DNA of 64,000 bases from Rhizobium sp. Root1220. GTDB taxonomy: Bacteria > Pseudomonadota > Alphaproteobacteria > Rhizobiales > Rhizobiaceae. The stretch covers positions 492,769 to 556,768 of the forward strand of contig NZ_LMDG01000012.1 of NCBI RefSeq assembly GCF_001426265.1, in the 5' to 3' direction. The notes below the pieces were generated by a model. The model searched no databases and was not told where the DNA came from. It saw only the letters and a list, made by a program, of their open reading frames with translations. The translations under genes were made by a program, and so were the position numbers. Below are positions 1 through 7,001 of this stretch, piece after piece. Each line of letters starts with the position of its first letter. Position 1 is the stretch's first letter.

Positions 1-222
1 GGGCATTTGCATGCCGGTGACTGGACTGATGTGGTTAAGCCTTCCGGCAGGAGGGTGGCGTGGGGGACCTCACGTGCGTAGACGTTCTTTCCCCGTTCGT
101 GAACTACTCGACTGACCCTTCGCGCGCTGAATTCAGGATGAGGGGGCGCGAAAGTGAAAGCCGTCCACTTCCTTTCGGGGGGGTGGATACCAGACAGACT
201 ACAGGGAAAAGGACCTATCCCA

Positions 223-435
223 ATGGCCACCAAAGGCATCGTAAAATTCTTCAACCAGGACAAGGGTTTTGGTTTCATCACTCCGGACGGCGGTGCGAAG
301 GACGTTTTCGTTCACATCTCCGCTCTTCAGGCTTCCGGCATCCAGTCGCTCCGCGAAGGTCAGCAGGTGACCTTCGACACCGAGCCGGATCGCATGGGCA
401 AGGGCCCGAAGGCCGTCAACATCTCGGCTAACTGA
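223..435 (+). CDS. cspA: Cold shock protein, CspA family
   Basis: The 70-residue product is one cold-shock domain, a five-stranded beta barrel that binds single-stranded nucleic acid and acts as an RNA chaperone in the cytoplasm. RNP1 (KGFGFIT, residues 14-20) and RNP2 (DVFVHIS, residues 27-33) are both intact. The ATG at 223 was chosen over an upstream in-frame ATG at 154 because it gives the standard family N-terminus (MATKG) and follows a purine-rich AGGGAAAAGGA. The 222 bases before it hold no gene and may be a long structured leader, as is common for cspA. A terminator follows directly, so the gene is probably monocistronic. Confidence 0.95.
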   Translation: MATKGIVKFFNQDKGFGFITPDGGAKDVFVHISALQASGIQSLREGQQVTFDTEPDRMGKGPKAVNISAN

Positions 436-461
436 TTCAATTTCCGCCACCGCGGGAATGC

Positions 462-492
462 AAACGGCGCTCCGCAAGGGCGCCGTTTTTTT
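462..492 (+). terminator. Rho-independent terminator of cspA
   Basis: A perfect 9-bp stem (AAACGGCGC / GCGCCGTTT) with a 9-nt loop runs into a T tract, 27 nt after the cspA stop. Confidence 0.9.
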
Positions 493-696
493 GTTTGGCC
501 TGAGCCGCGTGGCGGCCGGTGCCATTGACGTCCCCACTTGTCCCGACCGTGCGATGATGACGGTCAAGGCTCGCGCGAATTGACCATGCGGACTCCCGGA
601 CGGCGTAGTGCTGAAGAGACGGCGAGATCGACGGGTTTGTCATTCCCGGTACAAAGCCAGCCCGCCATCGGCCTGTTGCCGCTAGCCCGCCCTGCT

Positions 697-1743
697 TTAG
701 GCGCCGACCGCTTCCGGCGTCCCGGCAAGATCCACCGCCGCAAAGGCTGCCGCGATAACCTCAGGCCCCGCCCCCGCCTTCACAGCGTCGGTCGACAGGA
801 TCTGCCGGTAGCGCCGCGCCCCCGGCAGCCCGGTGAACAGCCCGACCATGTGGCGCGCCACCTGCTGCAACCTGCCGCCGCCGGCGATATGCCGCCCGGC
901 ATAGGCCATCATCCGGTCGCGCAGTTCGTCCCAGTCGGTCTCGCTTTGCGGCGCGCCGAAGAAGCGGTGGTCGACATCGGCAAGCACGGCGGCATTCTGG
1001 TAAGCCGCCCGCCCGAGCATGACGCCGTCGACATGCCGCAGGTGCTCCGCCGCCTCGTCGAGCGTCTGGATGCCGCCGTTGATGCCGATGAAGACATCCG
1101 GCCGCGCCTGCTTCATGCGGTAGACGATCTCGTAGTCGAGCGGCGGAATCTCGCGGTTCTCCTTCGGCGACAGGCCCTTCAGCCAGGCCTTGCGCGCATG
1201 GATCCACACCGCGTCCGCGCCGGCATCGAGCACCTTGTCGAGAAGCGCCGGCAAGGCCAGCTCCGGCTCCTGGTCGTCCACTCCGATCCGGCACTTCACC
1301 GTCACCGGCACATCCGACACCGCCTTCATCGCCCTGATGCAATCGGCCACCGTCCCGGGCGTCAGCATCAGGCAGGCCCCGAAGGTCCCCGATTGCACCC
1401 GATCCGAGGGACAGCCGACATTGAGGTTGATCTCGTCGTAGCCATGCGGCGTGGCGATCTCCACCGCCTTCGCCAGCTTGGCCGGATCTGAACCGCCGAG
1501 CTGCAGCGCCACCGGATGCTCCGCCCCGTCGAACGACAGCAGCCGCTCGCGCGGTCCATGGATGATCGCATCTGCCACGACCATTTCCGTATAGAGCAGC
1601 GCATTGCCGCTGATCTGCCGGTGGAAATAGCGGCAATGCCTGTCAGTCCAGTCGATCATAGGTGCAACCCCGAAGATCGGAACCTTTGAAACACTGGCTT
1701 TTCGATATAAATTCAAGTTGTTAGCCTCAGTTTGGCCTGTCAT
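697..1743 (-). CDS. dusA: tRNA-dihydrouridine(20/20a) synthase DusA
   Basis: This FMN enzyme reduces uridines 20 and 20a in the tRNA D-loop. The 348-residue product has the FMN TIM-barrel start (VPIFGVAPMIDWTDRH, residues 21-36), the catalytic cysteine in NVGCPSDR (C111) and the FGACLM motif. The first 20 residues (MTGQTEANNL...) look unlike the usual rhizobial N-terminus. They are encoded beyond the 29-bp repeat at 1652-1680, so they were probably supplied by the inserted element, which would have rebuilt the 5' end and possibly the promoter. The gene is full length and presumably functional. dusA is a known integration target for prophages and islands. Confidence 0.95.
   Translation of the reverse strand: MTGQTEANNLNLYRKASVSKVPIFGVAPMIDWTDRHCRYFHRQISGNALLYTEMVVADAIIHGPRERLLSFDGAEHPVALQLGGSDPAKLAKAVEIATPHGYDEINLNVGCPSDRVQSGTFGACLMLTPGTVADCIRAMKAVSDVPVTVKCRIGVDDQEPELALPALLDKVLDAGADAVWIHARKAWLKGLSPKENREIPPLDYEIVYRMKQARPDVFIGINGGIQTLDEAAEHLRHVDGVMLGRAAYQNAAVLADVDHRFFGAPQSETDWDELRDRMMAYAGRHIAGGGRLQQVARHMVGLFTGLPGARRYRQILSTDAVKAGAGPEVIAAAFAAVDLAGTPEAVGA
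1652..1680. repeat. Left attachment-site copy, within dusA
   Basis: The 29 bp read TCGATCATAGGTGCAACCCC followed by GAAGATCGG. It matches 6686-6714 with mismatches at 1660, 1663 and 1670. On the minus strand it encodes PIFGVAPMID of dusA. Confidence 0.8.
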
Positions 1744-1747
1744 GTTT

Positions 1748-1843
1748 TGTCGTACTTTGTCGGACTTTTTCCGGATGTTGCGCCGTTTTTTTTACCGTGA
1801 GGTACAACAATGTAGTACTTTGAGTGAGAAATGTCGTACCATG
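1748..1843. repeat. Clustered short repeats, candidate integrase arm-type sites
   Basis: TGTCGTACTTTG (1748-1759), TGTAGTACTTTG (1811-1822) and TGTCGTACCATG (1832-1843) lie on the plus strand. TGTTGTACCTC (complement of 1799-1809) lies on the minus strand. Consensus is TGTNGTAC(C/T)NTG. They fill the space between dusA and the integrase start, where a tyrosine integrase would bind arm sites. The last copy overlaps the integrase start codon, which would also allow autoregulation. Confidence 0.5.
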
Positions 1844-2673
1844 GGAACCATCAGCGCTAGAAAGCGGCAGGACGGGAAGCACCGGATATACCGCCCAAAT
1901 CTTGAGAAAGATAGGCGGCGTCATTGTTTGGCGCGAAGCGAAGACTTTCGACAAGCGGCGCGAAGCTGAGGCGTGGATCCGCCTCCGCGAAACCGAGTTG
2001 GACAGGCCTGGCGCCATCGAGCGCGCTTCCGCGAAGTCGACCGCGCTGGCCGATGTGATCGACCTCTACACCAAAGAGAAGAAGGAAATCGGCCGCACCA
2101 AGGAGCAATGCCTGCGCTCAATCAAAGAATACTCGATCGCCTCAATGGATTGCGCCGCGATCAAGGCCAGCGACATCTCATCGTTCGCCCGCGAGCTTCT
2201 GAGTGGCGGCAGGAAGCCCCATTCCGTCGGCAACTATATCAGCCACCTATCCGCCGTCTTCAAAGATGCTCGCGCACTGTGGAAATGTTCCCTTGGACTA
2301 TCAGGCGATGCGAGACGCTCAAGCGGCACTGTCTCGGCAGGAAACCATCAGCAAGTCGGCGAAGCGCGACAGGCGCCCTACCCTGGCCGAACTCGACAAG
2401 ATCATGCAGCACTTTGTCGATAGGCAGGCGCGCACGCCGCAATCATCGCCCATGCACAAGATCATCGCCTTCGCAACTTACTCCACCCGCCGGCAGGAAG
2501 AGATTGTCCGCATTTGTTGGAATGATTTTGACGAGCCGCACAGCCGTGTGCTTGGGCGCGACATGAAACACCCCGGACAGAAGAAGGGCAACGACGTGTG
2601 GGTGGAGCTAGACGAAATGGAAGCAACAGCACGGGAGAAGTGGACGGAGGCCACGCAACACCGCCAGCCGTAG
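1841..2673 (+). pseudogene. Tyrosine-type site-specific integrase, frameshifted and truncated
   Basis: The protein can be followed through three frames: MGTISARKRQDG from the ATG at 1841; then TGYTAQILRKIGG through SHLSAVFKDARALW in a second frame; then NVPLDYQAMRDAQ through QKKGNDVWVELD in a third. The switches fall near 1872-1876 and 2281-2286, each fitting one extra base in a short run. It has the SAM-like arm/core-binding region and the first catalytic Arg region (TYSTRRQEEIVRICWNDFD). It ends before the His-x-x-Arg and Tyr nucleophile boxes. The family resembles phage integrases that insert into dusA. It is inactive as read. Confidence 0.8.
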
Positions 2674-2850
2674 CTAGCACGACAACGCATTTGTAGGTCT
2701 GAAACCGCCAGCGCATGCCGGATTGTTGAAACTCCCCGGACGGTATACAGAATCGCCGCGGTTGTGATTGTTTGGCGTTGTGCACGCCGAAGAGAGCGCT
2801 GTCAGACCGATCAAAGCGACCGCTGCGAAGAAATCCCGAAATGTGCTCAT
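2674..2850 (-). CDS. Small lipoprotein of unknown function
   Basis: The 58-residue product has an N-terminal hydrophobic signal (AAVALIGLTALSSAC) ending in a good lipobox (LSSAC), so it should be lipidated and membrane anchored. The mature part is about 35 residues, Asn/Pro/Gly rich, with two further cysteines. The ATG at 2850 is preferred to that at 2856 because a GGGAG motif lies 6 nt before it. Its stop abuts the end of the integrase remnant on the other strand. No family was recognised. Confidence 0.55.
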   Translation of the reverse strand: MSTFRDFFAAVALIGLTALSSACTTPNNHNRGDSVYRPGSFNNPACAGGFRPTNALSC

Positions 2851-3160
2851 CCGCATCTCCCAACGCGCTCGTGAAGCAGTTTAACGCGCCCGCGTCTTGC
2901 ATGCGAGAACCTTTCACGCTGTTGACCACCCTCACCCGCACGCATACCATTTAGTGGGGTGGCATGGCGACCGACCCAGTAGCAACCGCATCCCCCAGGC
3001 CGCCGATCACTGAGTCGGTTCCGAAGCCCGTGGTGCCAATGACGCCGCCAGCGGCTACTCCTGGGTCCCCGGCAACCAGCCAGCCTTAAGGGGCGTCGCT
3101 CGACGGGCGCGCGGCGCGCGCTCACCTCTTTCTTTTAGTTACCGAAGGAGGAAGCAAACG

Positions 3161-3241
3161 ATGGCTTTGCGACTGACATACACCAGCTCAATTGCTGCGG
3201 TGGCTATCGTATCCGTTTGGTGGGTCGCGAATTTCTGGTGA
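3161..3241 (+). CDS. 26-residue putative single-pass membrane microprotein
   Basis: The product reads MALRLTYTSSIAAVAIVSVW then WVANFW. One hydrophobic helix (about residues 9-25) is rich in tryptophan at its end. An excellent ribosome site (GAAGGAGG) lies 9 nt before the ATG. A positively charged N-terminus and hydrophobic remainder are typical of small membrane proteins or type I toxins. No homolog was recognised. Support is the SD, the frame and the composition only. Confidence 0.45.
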   Translation: MALRLTYTSSIAAVAIVSVWWVANFW

Positions 3242-3708
3242 GTCGACCAGCGTGCCGTGGTCGGTTTCACTTCCCCGGTGTGCAACACCACTTAGCCCAA
3301 CCAACACAGGGGCTTACTGTCGCCGCAGCACCAGCCCTCCGTCTCTCAACGTCCAGGCTCCGCTAAACCTGTGTATAGTGGATCGACGTGTCCCTCCACG
3401 GTATCTTCCGAGCATCACCTTGAACCCCTCTCGCGAGGTGATGAGTAGCACCCTCGCTACAGGATCTGAGCGCAATCCCCCTCGCTCTGGTCGGCGGAAT
3501 AATGATCCGCACTAGAGGCCGTCCCACCCCTGGGGCGGCCTTCTCTAAAATCCGGATTTCCTACACATCGATTGGCCAAGAGCGCGAACGGCAGCTTTGG
3601 TATCGATTGCCCGACACCTGCGTATGATTCCGCAAGATAAAGCTGTGAGCTACCGTTCCCTCACGGCCGTACCTTGGTCGGTGCAGATAACTTCCGAAGG
3701 AGCATATT
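3242..3708. other. Gene-poor stretch of the island
   Basis: No open frame with a credible start and composition was found here. It holds a perfect 8-bp inverted repeat (CATCACCT / AGGTGATG, 3413-3443) and a terminator-like hairpin at 3515-3546. The final 150 bases are presumably the promoter and leader of the gene at 3709. Confidence 0.5.
3515..3546 (+). terminator. Terminator-like hairpin
   Basis: The stem is GGCCGTCCCA / TGGGGCGGCC followed by TTCTCT. The T tract is weak. The nearest upstream gene on this strand is the microprotein ending at 3241. Confidence 0.55.
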
Positions 3709-4032
3709 GTGTCCAGGTTAAGCAGAGCCGCAGTCACTGGATTGATCGCCGCCACCCTGACAGTCGCGTCTTTTTTTGCCTTCACGCCTGCAATGGCCTA
3801 CGGCTACATCCCAGGAGGTGATGGAGGCTCGATTAATGCAGAACATCCTGGGGGCCTTGATCGCGGGAATTTAGGGAGCCATAACGATAGTTTCTCGGAA
3901 AACACAACTCACAGTTCCGGCCATTTGAGCCATCGGGGGTTCCGCCGGTTCAACGACAATGGTTGGGATACCTGCTATCCGGATTGGCGGCACGAGCGCC
4001 ACGCCGACACCTTCCAGAACGAGTGCTATTGA
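3709..4032 (+). CDS. Small secreted Gly/His/Asn-rich protein, unknown function
   Basis: The GTG start at 3709 follows GAAGGA. The 107-residue product has a Sec signal peptide (hydrophobic residues 8-27, likely cut after TPAMA). The mature part is rich in Gly, His, Asn and Ser with two cysteines near the C-terminus (DTCYPDW, NECY) that could form one disulfide. A strong terminator follows at 4062, so it is its own transcription unit. No family was recognised; it resembles small exported proteins common in rhizobial genomes. Confidence 0.65.
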   Translation: MSRLSRAAVTGLIAATLTVASFFAFTPAMAYGYIPGGDGGSINAEHPGGLDRGNLGSHNDSFSENTTHSSGHLSHRGFRRFNDNGWDTCYPDWRHERHADTFQNECY

Positions 4033-4061
4033 TCGGCCACTCTAACGCGGTCATCACCCAT

Positions 4062-4094
4062 AAAAGCCCCTCCAACTCATGGTGGGGCTTTATT
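4062..4094 (+). terminator. Rho-independent terminator
   Basis: The stem AAAGCCCCTCCA / TGGTGGGGCTTTA has one bulge and a 5-nt loop, 30 nt after the stop of the secreted-protein gene. Confidence 0.8.
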
Positions 4095-4505
4095 GTGCTG
4101 AAGGCTGGGACAGGCATCAGACGGCTATTGAAGCTCTGTCCCCCCATCGGTACCGACCACAATGCCACGCGGGGCTGCCTCGTCCTTGTCCTCCTGTGAC
4201 GCCTTCTCAATCAGGAAGACGAGCATGTCAGCCTGCGGTCCCGCGCACTCCGCCATTTCGCGCGCGACATCCAGCGAAAATCAACTGGGGATTAGGCACC
4301 CGCTTGCTCTCCGTTCAGTTGAACCACCTTGATATAGTCTCGTTAGAGGCGCATACTAGCTCATCAGTGACTTTCTTGGTTGGCCGCTCAAAAAGCCAAC
4401 ACAGTGTGTTCGAAGCGCCCCTTCGTCACAGGCTAAACACGCCTCCACCCCACCGGCTTCCATCTGTGTAGTTTTCAGTTCCCAGCACCTGAAAGGACCA
4501 GGGAA
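4095..4505. other. Gap of about 410 bases without a recognised gene
   Basis: Only open frames with no credible start or composition occur. The last part must hold the promoter of the gene at 4506, whose SD (GAAAGGACCAGGG) is at about 4490-4503. Confidence 0.45.
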
Positions 4506-4940
4506 ATGCCCCTAAACCTATTTCTTGATAGTATGGACACCTTTGCGAAGACGGGAAGGTTCTTCGTCGAACTCACCGAGCGCATAGGCGATGGCAAGCT
4601 CGTTGGAGACGAGGACGTTACGCACCTCGCGCGGGCATTCGGATTAAAGGTTCCCTCAGAGCTGGCGGGTGCTTCCATAGTTTCGTTGGAAGAGGGTCAC
4701 GAAGAGAAGGAAGCGGAGGAACGAAAAGAATCACCCGGTCGGCTTCGAATGGCTGTCACCTATCCCCCCGTGGTAGTTCCTCCGGACTCGGGTGTATCCG
4801 AGAAAAAATTCAAGAAGTGCTTCAAGGTTTGTCAGACTGTCGGCGGCGCCAAGATATGCGCGGAAGTATGCGTCAACATTGACATTGGCTTTGGAGGGGT
4901 CAGCGGCAAGATCACCGCAACCGTATCGGTAGCTTTCTAG
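4506..4940 (+). CDS. 144-residue protein with a paired CxxxC motif, unknown function
   Basis: The ATG at 4506 follows GGACCAGGG. Residues 1-60 look helical and amphipathic; residues 61-78 are almost all Glu/Lys/Arg; residues 85-95 are a Pro/Val linker. The C-terminus has C105, C109, C118 and C122 (CxxxC-x8-CxxxC) inside KKCFKVCQTVGGAKICAEVC, followed by a beta-like Gly/Thr/Val tail. There is no signal peptide. The cysteine spacing suggests two disulfides or a metal site; a modified peptide precursor is possible but unsupported, as no modifying enzyme is adjacent. No family was recognised. Confidence 0.6.
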   Translation: MPLNLFLDSMDTFAKTGRFFVELTERIGDGKLVGDEDVTHLARAFGLKVPSELAGASIVSLEEGHEEKEAEERKESPGRLRMAVTYPPVVVPPDSGVSEKKFKKCFKVCQTVGGAKICAEVCVNIDIGFGGVSGKITATVSVAF

Positions 4941-5254
4941 CAGGTTGCGACGAATCGGGAGAGAAGCTCAGGTGTTGCCTCGGAAGAGCTAAGCTTCCCT
5001 CCCTACGGCATTCGAGATTTCGTCCTGTAACAGGATGCTCGGTCCCCGTTGCGCCCTGTTTTAGCCGCACCGTTCGGTATGCCATGCCAAGCACATTAGC
5101 GATCCAGAAACTAATTGAAACAATTTTCTTGCCATCCGGATTGGGGCATGAACGCTGGGCCTAGCTGGCAGTGTCTTTCCCGAGCGGAACAAAGGTAAGC
5201 GACAGACGTTTTATCATTGCGCTGTTTCCCCCGCGCACTCCTATCTCGTAGCCT

Positions 5255-5286
5255 AGCCCCGCCATCAGCCAGCGGGGCTTTTTTCG
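5255..5286 (+). terminator. Strong rho-independent terminator
   Basis: The stem AGCCCCGC / GCGGGGCT has a 9-nt loop and six T residues. It lies 315 bases after the stop at 4940 with no gene between (4941-5254 shows nothing convincing), so it ends either a long 3' UTR or an unrecognised small RNA. Confidence 0.8.
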
Positions 5287-5366
5287 TCTCTGCGGAACCA
5301 ACGACCAAGAATGAAGTTTCAGACGCGGGTCACATCGGGAAAAGTTCTGGGGGGACGCCTAGGATA

Positions 5367-5395
5367 GAAAAAAGGCCCCCGCAAAGGAGCCTTCA
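5367..5395 (-). terminator. Terminator of the BA14K gene
   Basis: Read on the minus strand, AAGGC / GCCTT with an imperfect G/C-rich interior runs into TTTTTTC, 33 nt after the BA14K stop. Confidence 0.65.
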
Positions 5396-5427
5396 GACTG
5401 TTTACTTAACTTGTCGAGCTGGATTGC

Positions 5428-5805
5428 CTATCTGTTGATAGATCCACCAATAATGGCGCCCAATGCAAACGCGGCAGCTGGGTACCAAAGCCCGTCATTG
5501 TACCGGCGATATCCAGGGCGGCGATCGTGGTACCCGCGATATCCACGATAGTAACCGCGGCGGTCGCGATCGTGGTCACGATAAGAGTAACGATGGTGGT
5601 CGCGACCCTGGTAGTAGCGGTCATTCCGATCGTGCCCGCCGTAATACTGTGGCCGACGGTGGTCGTCACGGACCTGAACTAAATCAACATCTTGCCCGAC
5701 CACCGGATGAACAGCCGGCATTGGGGCAGCGGAAGCCGGCGTCAAAGTCGTGGCACCGACGCAAAGGGCAACCATGGCTGTGCAGACTGCTTTCATGACA
5801 TTCAT
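5428..5805 (-). CDS. BA14K-family secreted protein
   Basis: The protein has a signal peptide (hydrophobic residues 5-24, cut near TPASA). A middle region is very rich in Arg, Tyr, Asp, His and Gly (repeated HDRDRRGYYRGY-like units). The C-terminus carries the conserved WYPAAAFALGAIIGGSI segment typical of the Brucella BA14k lectin-like family. The second ATG (5805) is preferred because AAGGA lies 7 nt before it; the ATG at 5811 is only 1 nt from that SD. The family is exported and immunoreactive in Brucella; its molecular role is unclear. Such genes are normal in rhizobia, so this may be cargo of the island rather than phage. Confidence 0.8.
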   Translation of the reverse strand: MNVMKAVCTAMVALCVGATTLTPASAAPMPAVHPVVGQDVDLVQVRDDHRRPQYYGGHDRNDRYYQGRDHHRYSYRDHDRDRRGYYRGYRGYHDRRPGYRRYNDGLWYPAAAFALGAIIGGSINR

Positions 5806-5951
5806 TTTCATTTCCTTCGCTTTACCTAAGGAGAGGTTTGAACCCTGCGCGGTTAACGCAACGTGAACACCCTGTTCAGGTATGGAAACGAAGCGGGCAA
5901 TGAAACCCCGCCACGGCGCACTGCGACCAATGGCCTCTCTTTCTCGTCCAG

Positions 5952-6452
5952 TTAGATCGGCTTGGACTTCAGCAGATGCCGTCCGGCGTAGGCAATGTAG
6001 TTCCAGCCAAACCACTGATCGTTCTTGCCGCGATAGCCGAAGTACCGACGTCCGGATTTTGTCTCGAGAACGGTCCACAGCCGGAAGTTCGGCCACTCGC
6101 CCTGCCGGAAGATGATGGTCGTGCCTCCAGCCGGCAGACCGAGAACATAGGCATTGAATCGATAGCTGGGATTGCGGCAGATCCAGCAGACCCGCAGCCA
6201 CCAGCGTTTTAGACCGCGCGCGTTGGCGTCATAGCCGGGAATGCCAGCATCAACTCCACCGTCGAGACTGTTGTCGTGGGTATAGAAGTAGGCGAGCAGC
6301 CCGCCCACCTCATTCTTGCCGGTCACCATGGATATCCCGGCAATCAGCGGCGACAGCGGATAGGACAGCAGTGTTGCCAGCCAGGATAGCAGCGCGCACG
6401 CGGGATAGATCGCGACCGACAACGGCGCGAGCCGGAAGACTTTCCAGAACAT
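5952..6452 (-). CDS. Phage-type membrane protein of unknown function
   Basis: The 166-residue product has two hydrophobic stretches near the N-terminus (about residues 7-30 and 31-45), then an aromatic- and Arg-rich soluble part (RGLKRWWLRVCWICRN, GKNDQWFGWNYIAYAGRH). I recall similar proteins in tailed-phage genomes of alphaproteobacteria (perhaps DUF7338), but could not check. SD GGAGCC lies upstream of the ATG. It starts 14 nt after the end of a phage-protein remnant (6467), which suggests a former phage operon read leftward. Confidence 0.6.
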   Translation of the reverse strand: MFWKVFRLAPLSVAIYPACALLSWLATLLSYPLSPLIAGISMVTGKNEVGGLLAYFYTHDNSLDGGVDAGIPGYDANARGLKRWWLRVCWICRNPSYRFNAYVLGLPAGGTTIIFRQGEWPNFRLWTVLETKSGRRYFGYRGKNDQWFGWNYIAYAGRHLLKSKPI

Positions 6453-6466
6453 GATGCTGGCTCCGT

Positions 6467-6616
6467 TTACGGCCAGACGATTTCGGGGAGTTCACTCAGG
6501 ATTTCAGCCACGGCCGGCTGCTCCCGCTCTCCCGCCTGCACCTTGGCAAAGTCAGAATATGCGTATTGCCAGACAATATCTCGCCAAGCCACAAAGGCTT
6601 GCGCCTGCAAGACCCC
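6467..6616 (-). pseudogene. C-terminal remnant of a phage structural or assembly-type protein
   Basis: The open frame from a stop at 6617-6619 to TAA at 6467 encodes 49 residues containing QAFVAWRDIVWQYAYSDFAK and ending in AEILSELPEIVWP. A C-terminus like ...ELPPIVWP is familiar from short phage proteins near tail genes. No start is left. The preceding frame (MAVSKQFNDGVTIASY at about 6680-6620) may be its N-terminal part, separated by a frameshift, and reads directly out of the dusA remnant. Confidence 0.5.
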
Positions 6617-6685
6617 TCAACGGTGGATGTGACGTAGGAGGCTATCGTTACGCCATCGTTGAACTGCTTTGAGACGGCCATCTGA

Positions 6686-6714
6686 TCGATCATCGGGGCA
6701 ACCGCGAAGATCGG
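6686..6714. repeat. Right attachment-site copy, displaced 5' end of dusA
   Basis: The minus strand encodes GRPIFAVAPMID, the ordinary DusA N-terminal motif, then departs from DusA after MID. It matches 1652-1680 at 26 of 29 positions. Sequence to about 6760 probably belonged to the original dusA start and promoter, lying divergent to the FAH gene. Confidence 0.8.
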
Positions 6715-7001
6715 CCGGCCGGTTTTCAGGGCTCGGCGTAGAAATCGGATGTCGTCATGGCCGGCTCATCGCGCAAAGCCCGGGAAAACGCCAGTTTTCC
6801 CGGTGCAGGGCAGCAATGCCGGAATGGGTGGATGAAAGATTGCCCGACGCACAAACTCCCTCCCTGGGCGACAAGCGCGTATCATGCGATGGTCTGATGT
6901 GCCGCGAGACAAAGGAACAAGCCGGCGGTCGAACTGCGCTTTCCCAGCCTTGCATTTTGCGTCTAAGATGCCGGGACTCACGGAAACAGCAAGAGTGCAT
7001 T

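Larger units (their letters stand above)
1652..6714. mobile_element. Decayed prophage or island integrated in dusA
   Basis: The bounds are two 29-bp direct repeats (1652-1680 and 6686-6714; 26 of 29 identical), both encoding the dusA motif PIF(G/A)VAPMID on the minus strand. The left copy belongs to intact dusA; the right copy is the displaced 5' end of the original gene. A broken tyrosine integrase lies next to the left junction, and two phage-like open frames lie at the right junction. Between them are short genes with individual terminators and large gaps, unlike the dense flanking DNA. No capsid, portal, terminase or replication gene remains. That integrases of one family target dusA is established; that this is such an event is inferred from the repeats and integrase. 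Confidence 0.82.

Noticed and set aside
538..1491. Long open frame on the strand opposite dusA
   Set aside because: It mirrors the codon pattern of dusA, is Arg/Pro/His rich and has no SD; it is a high-GC shadow.
2847..3125. Minus-strand 92-codon frame and a plus-strand Pro/Ala-rich 41-codon frame in the island
   Set aside because: Neither has a convincing SD; the composition looks random for the base content. A degenerate phage fragment cannot be excluded.
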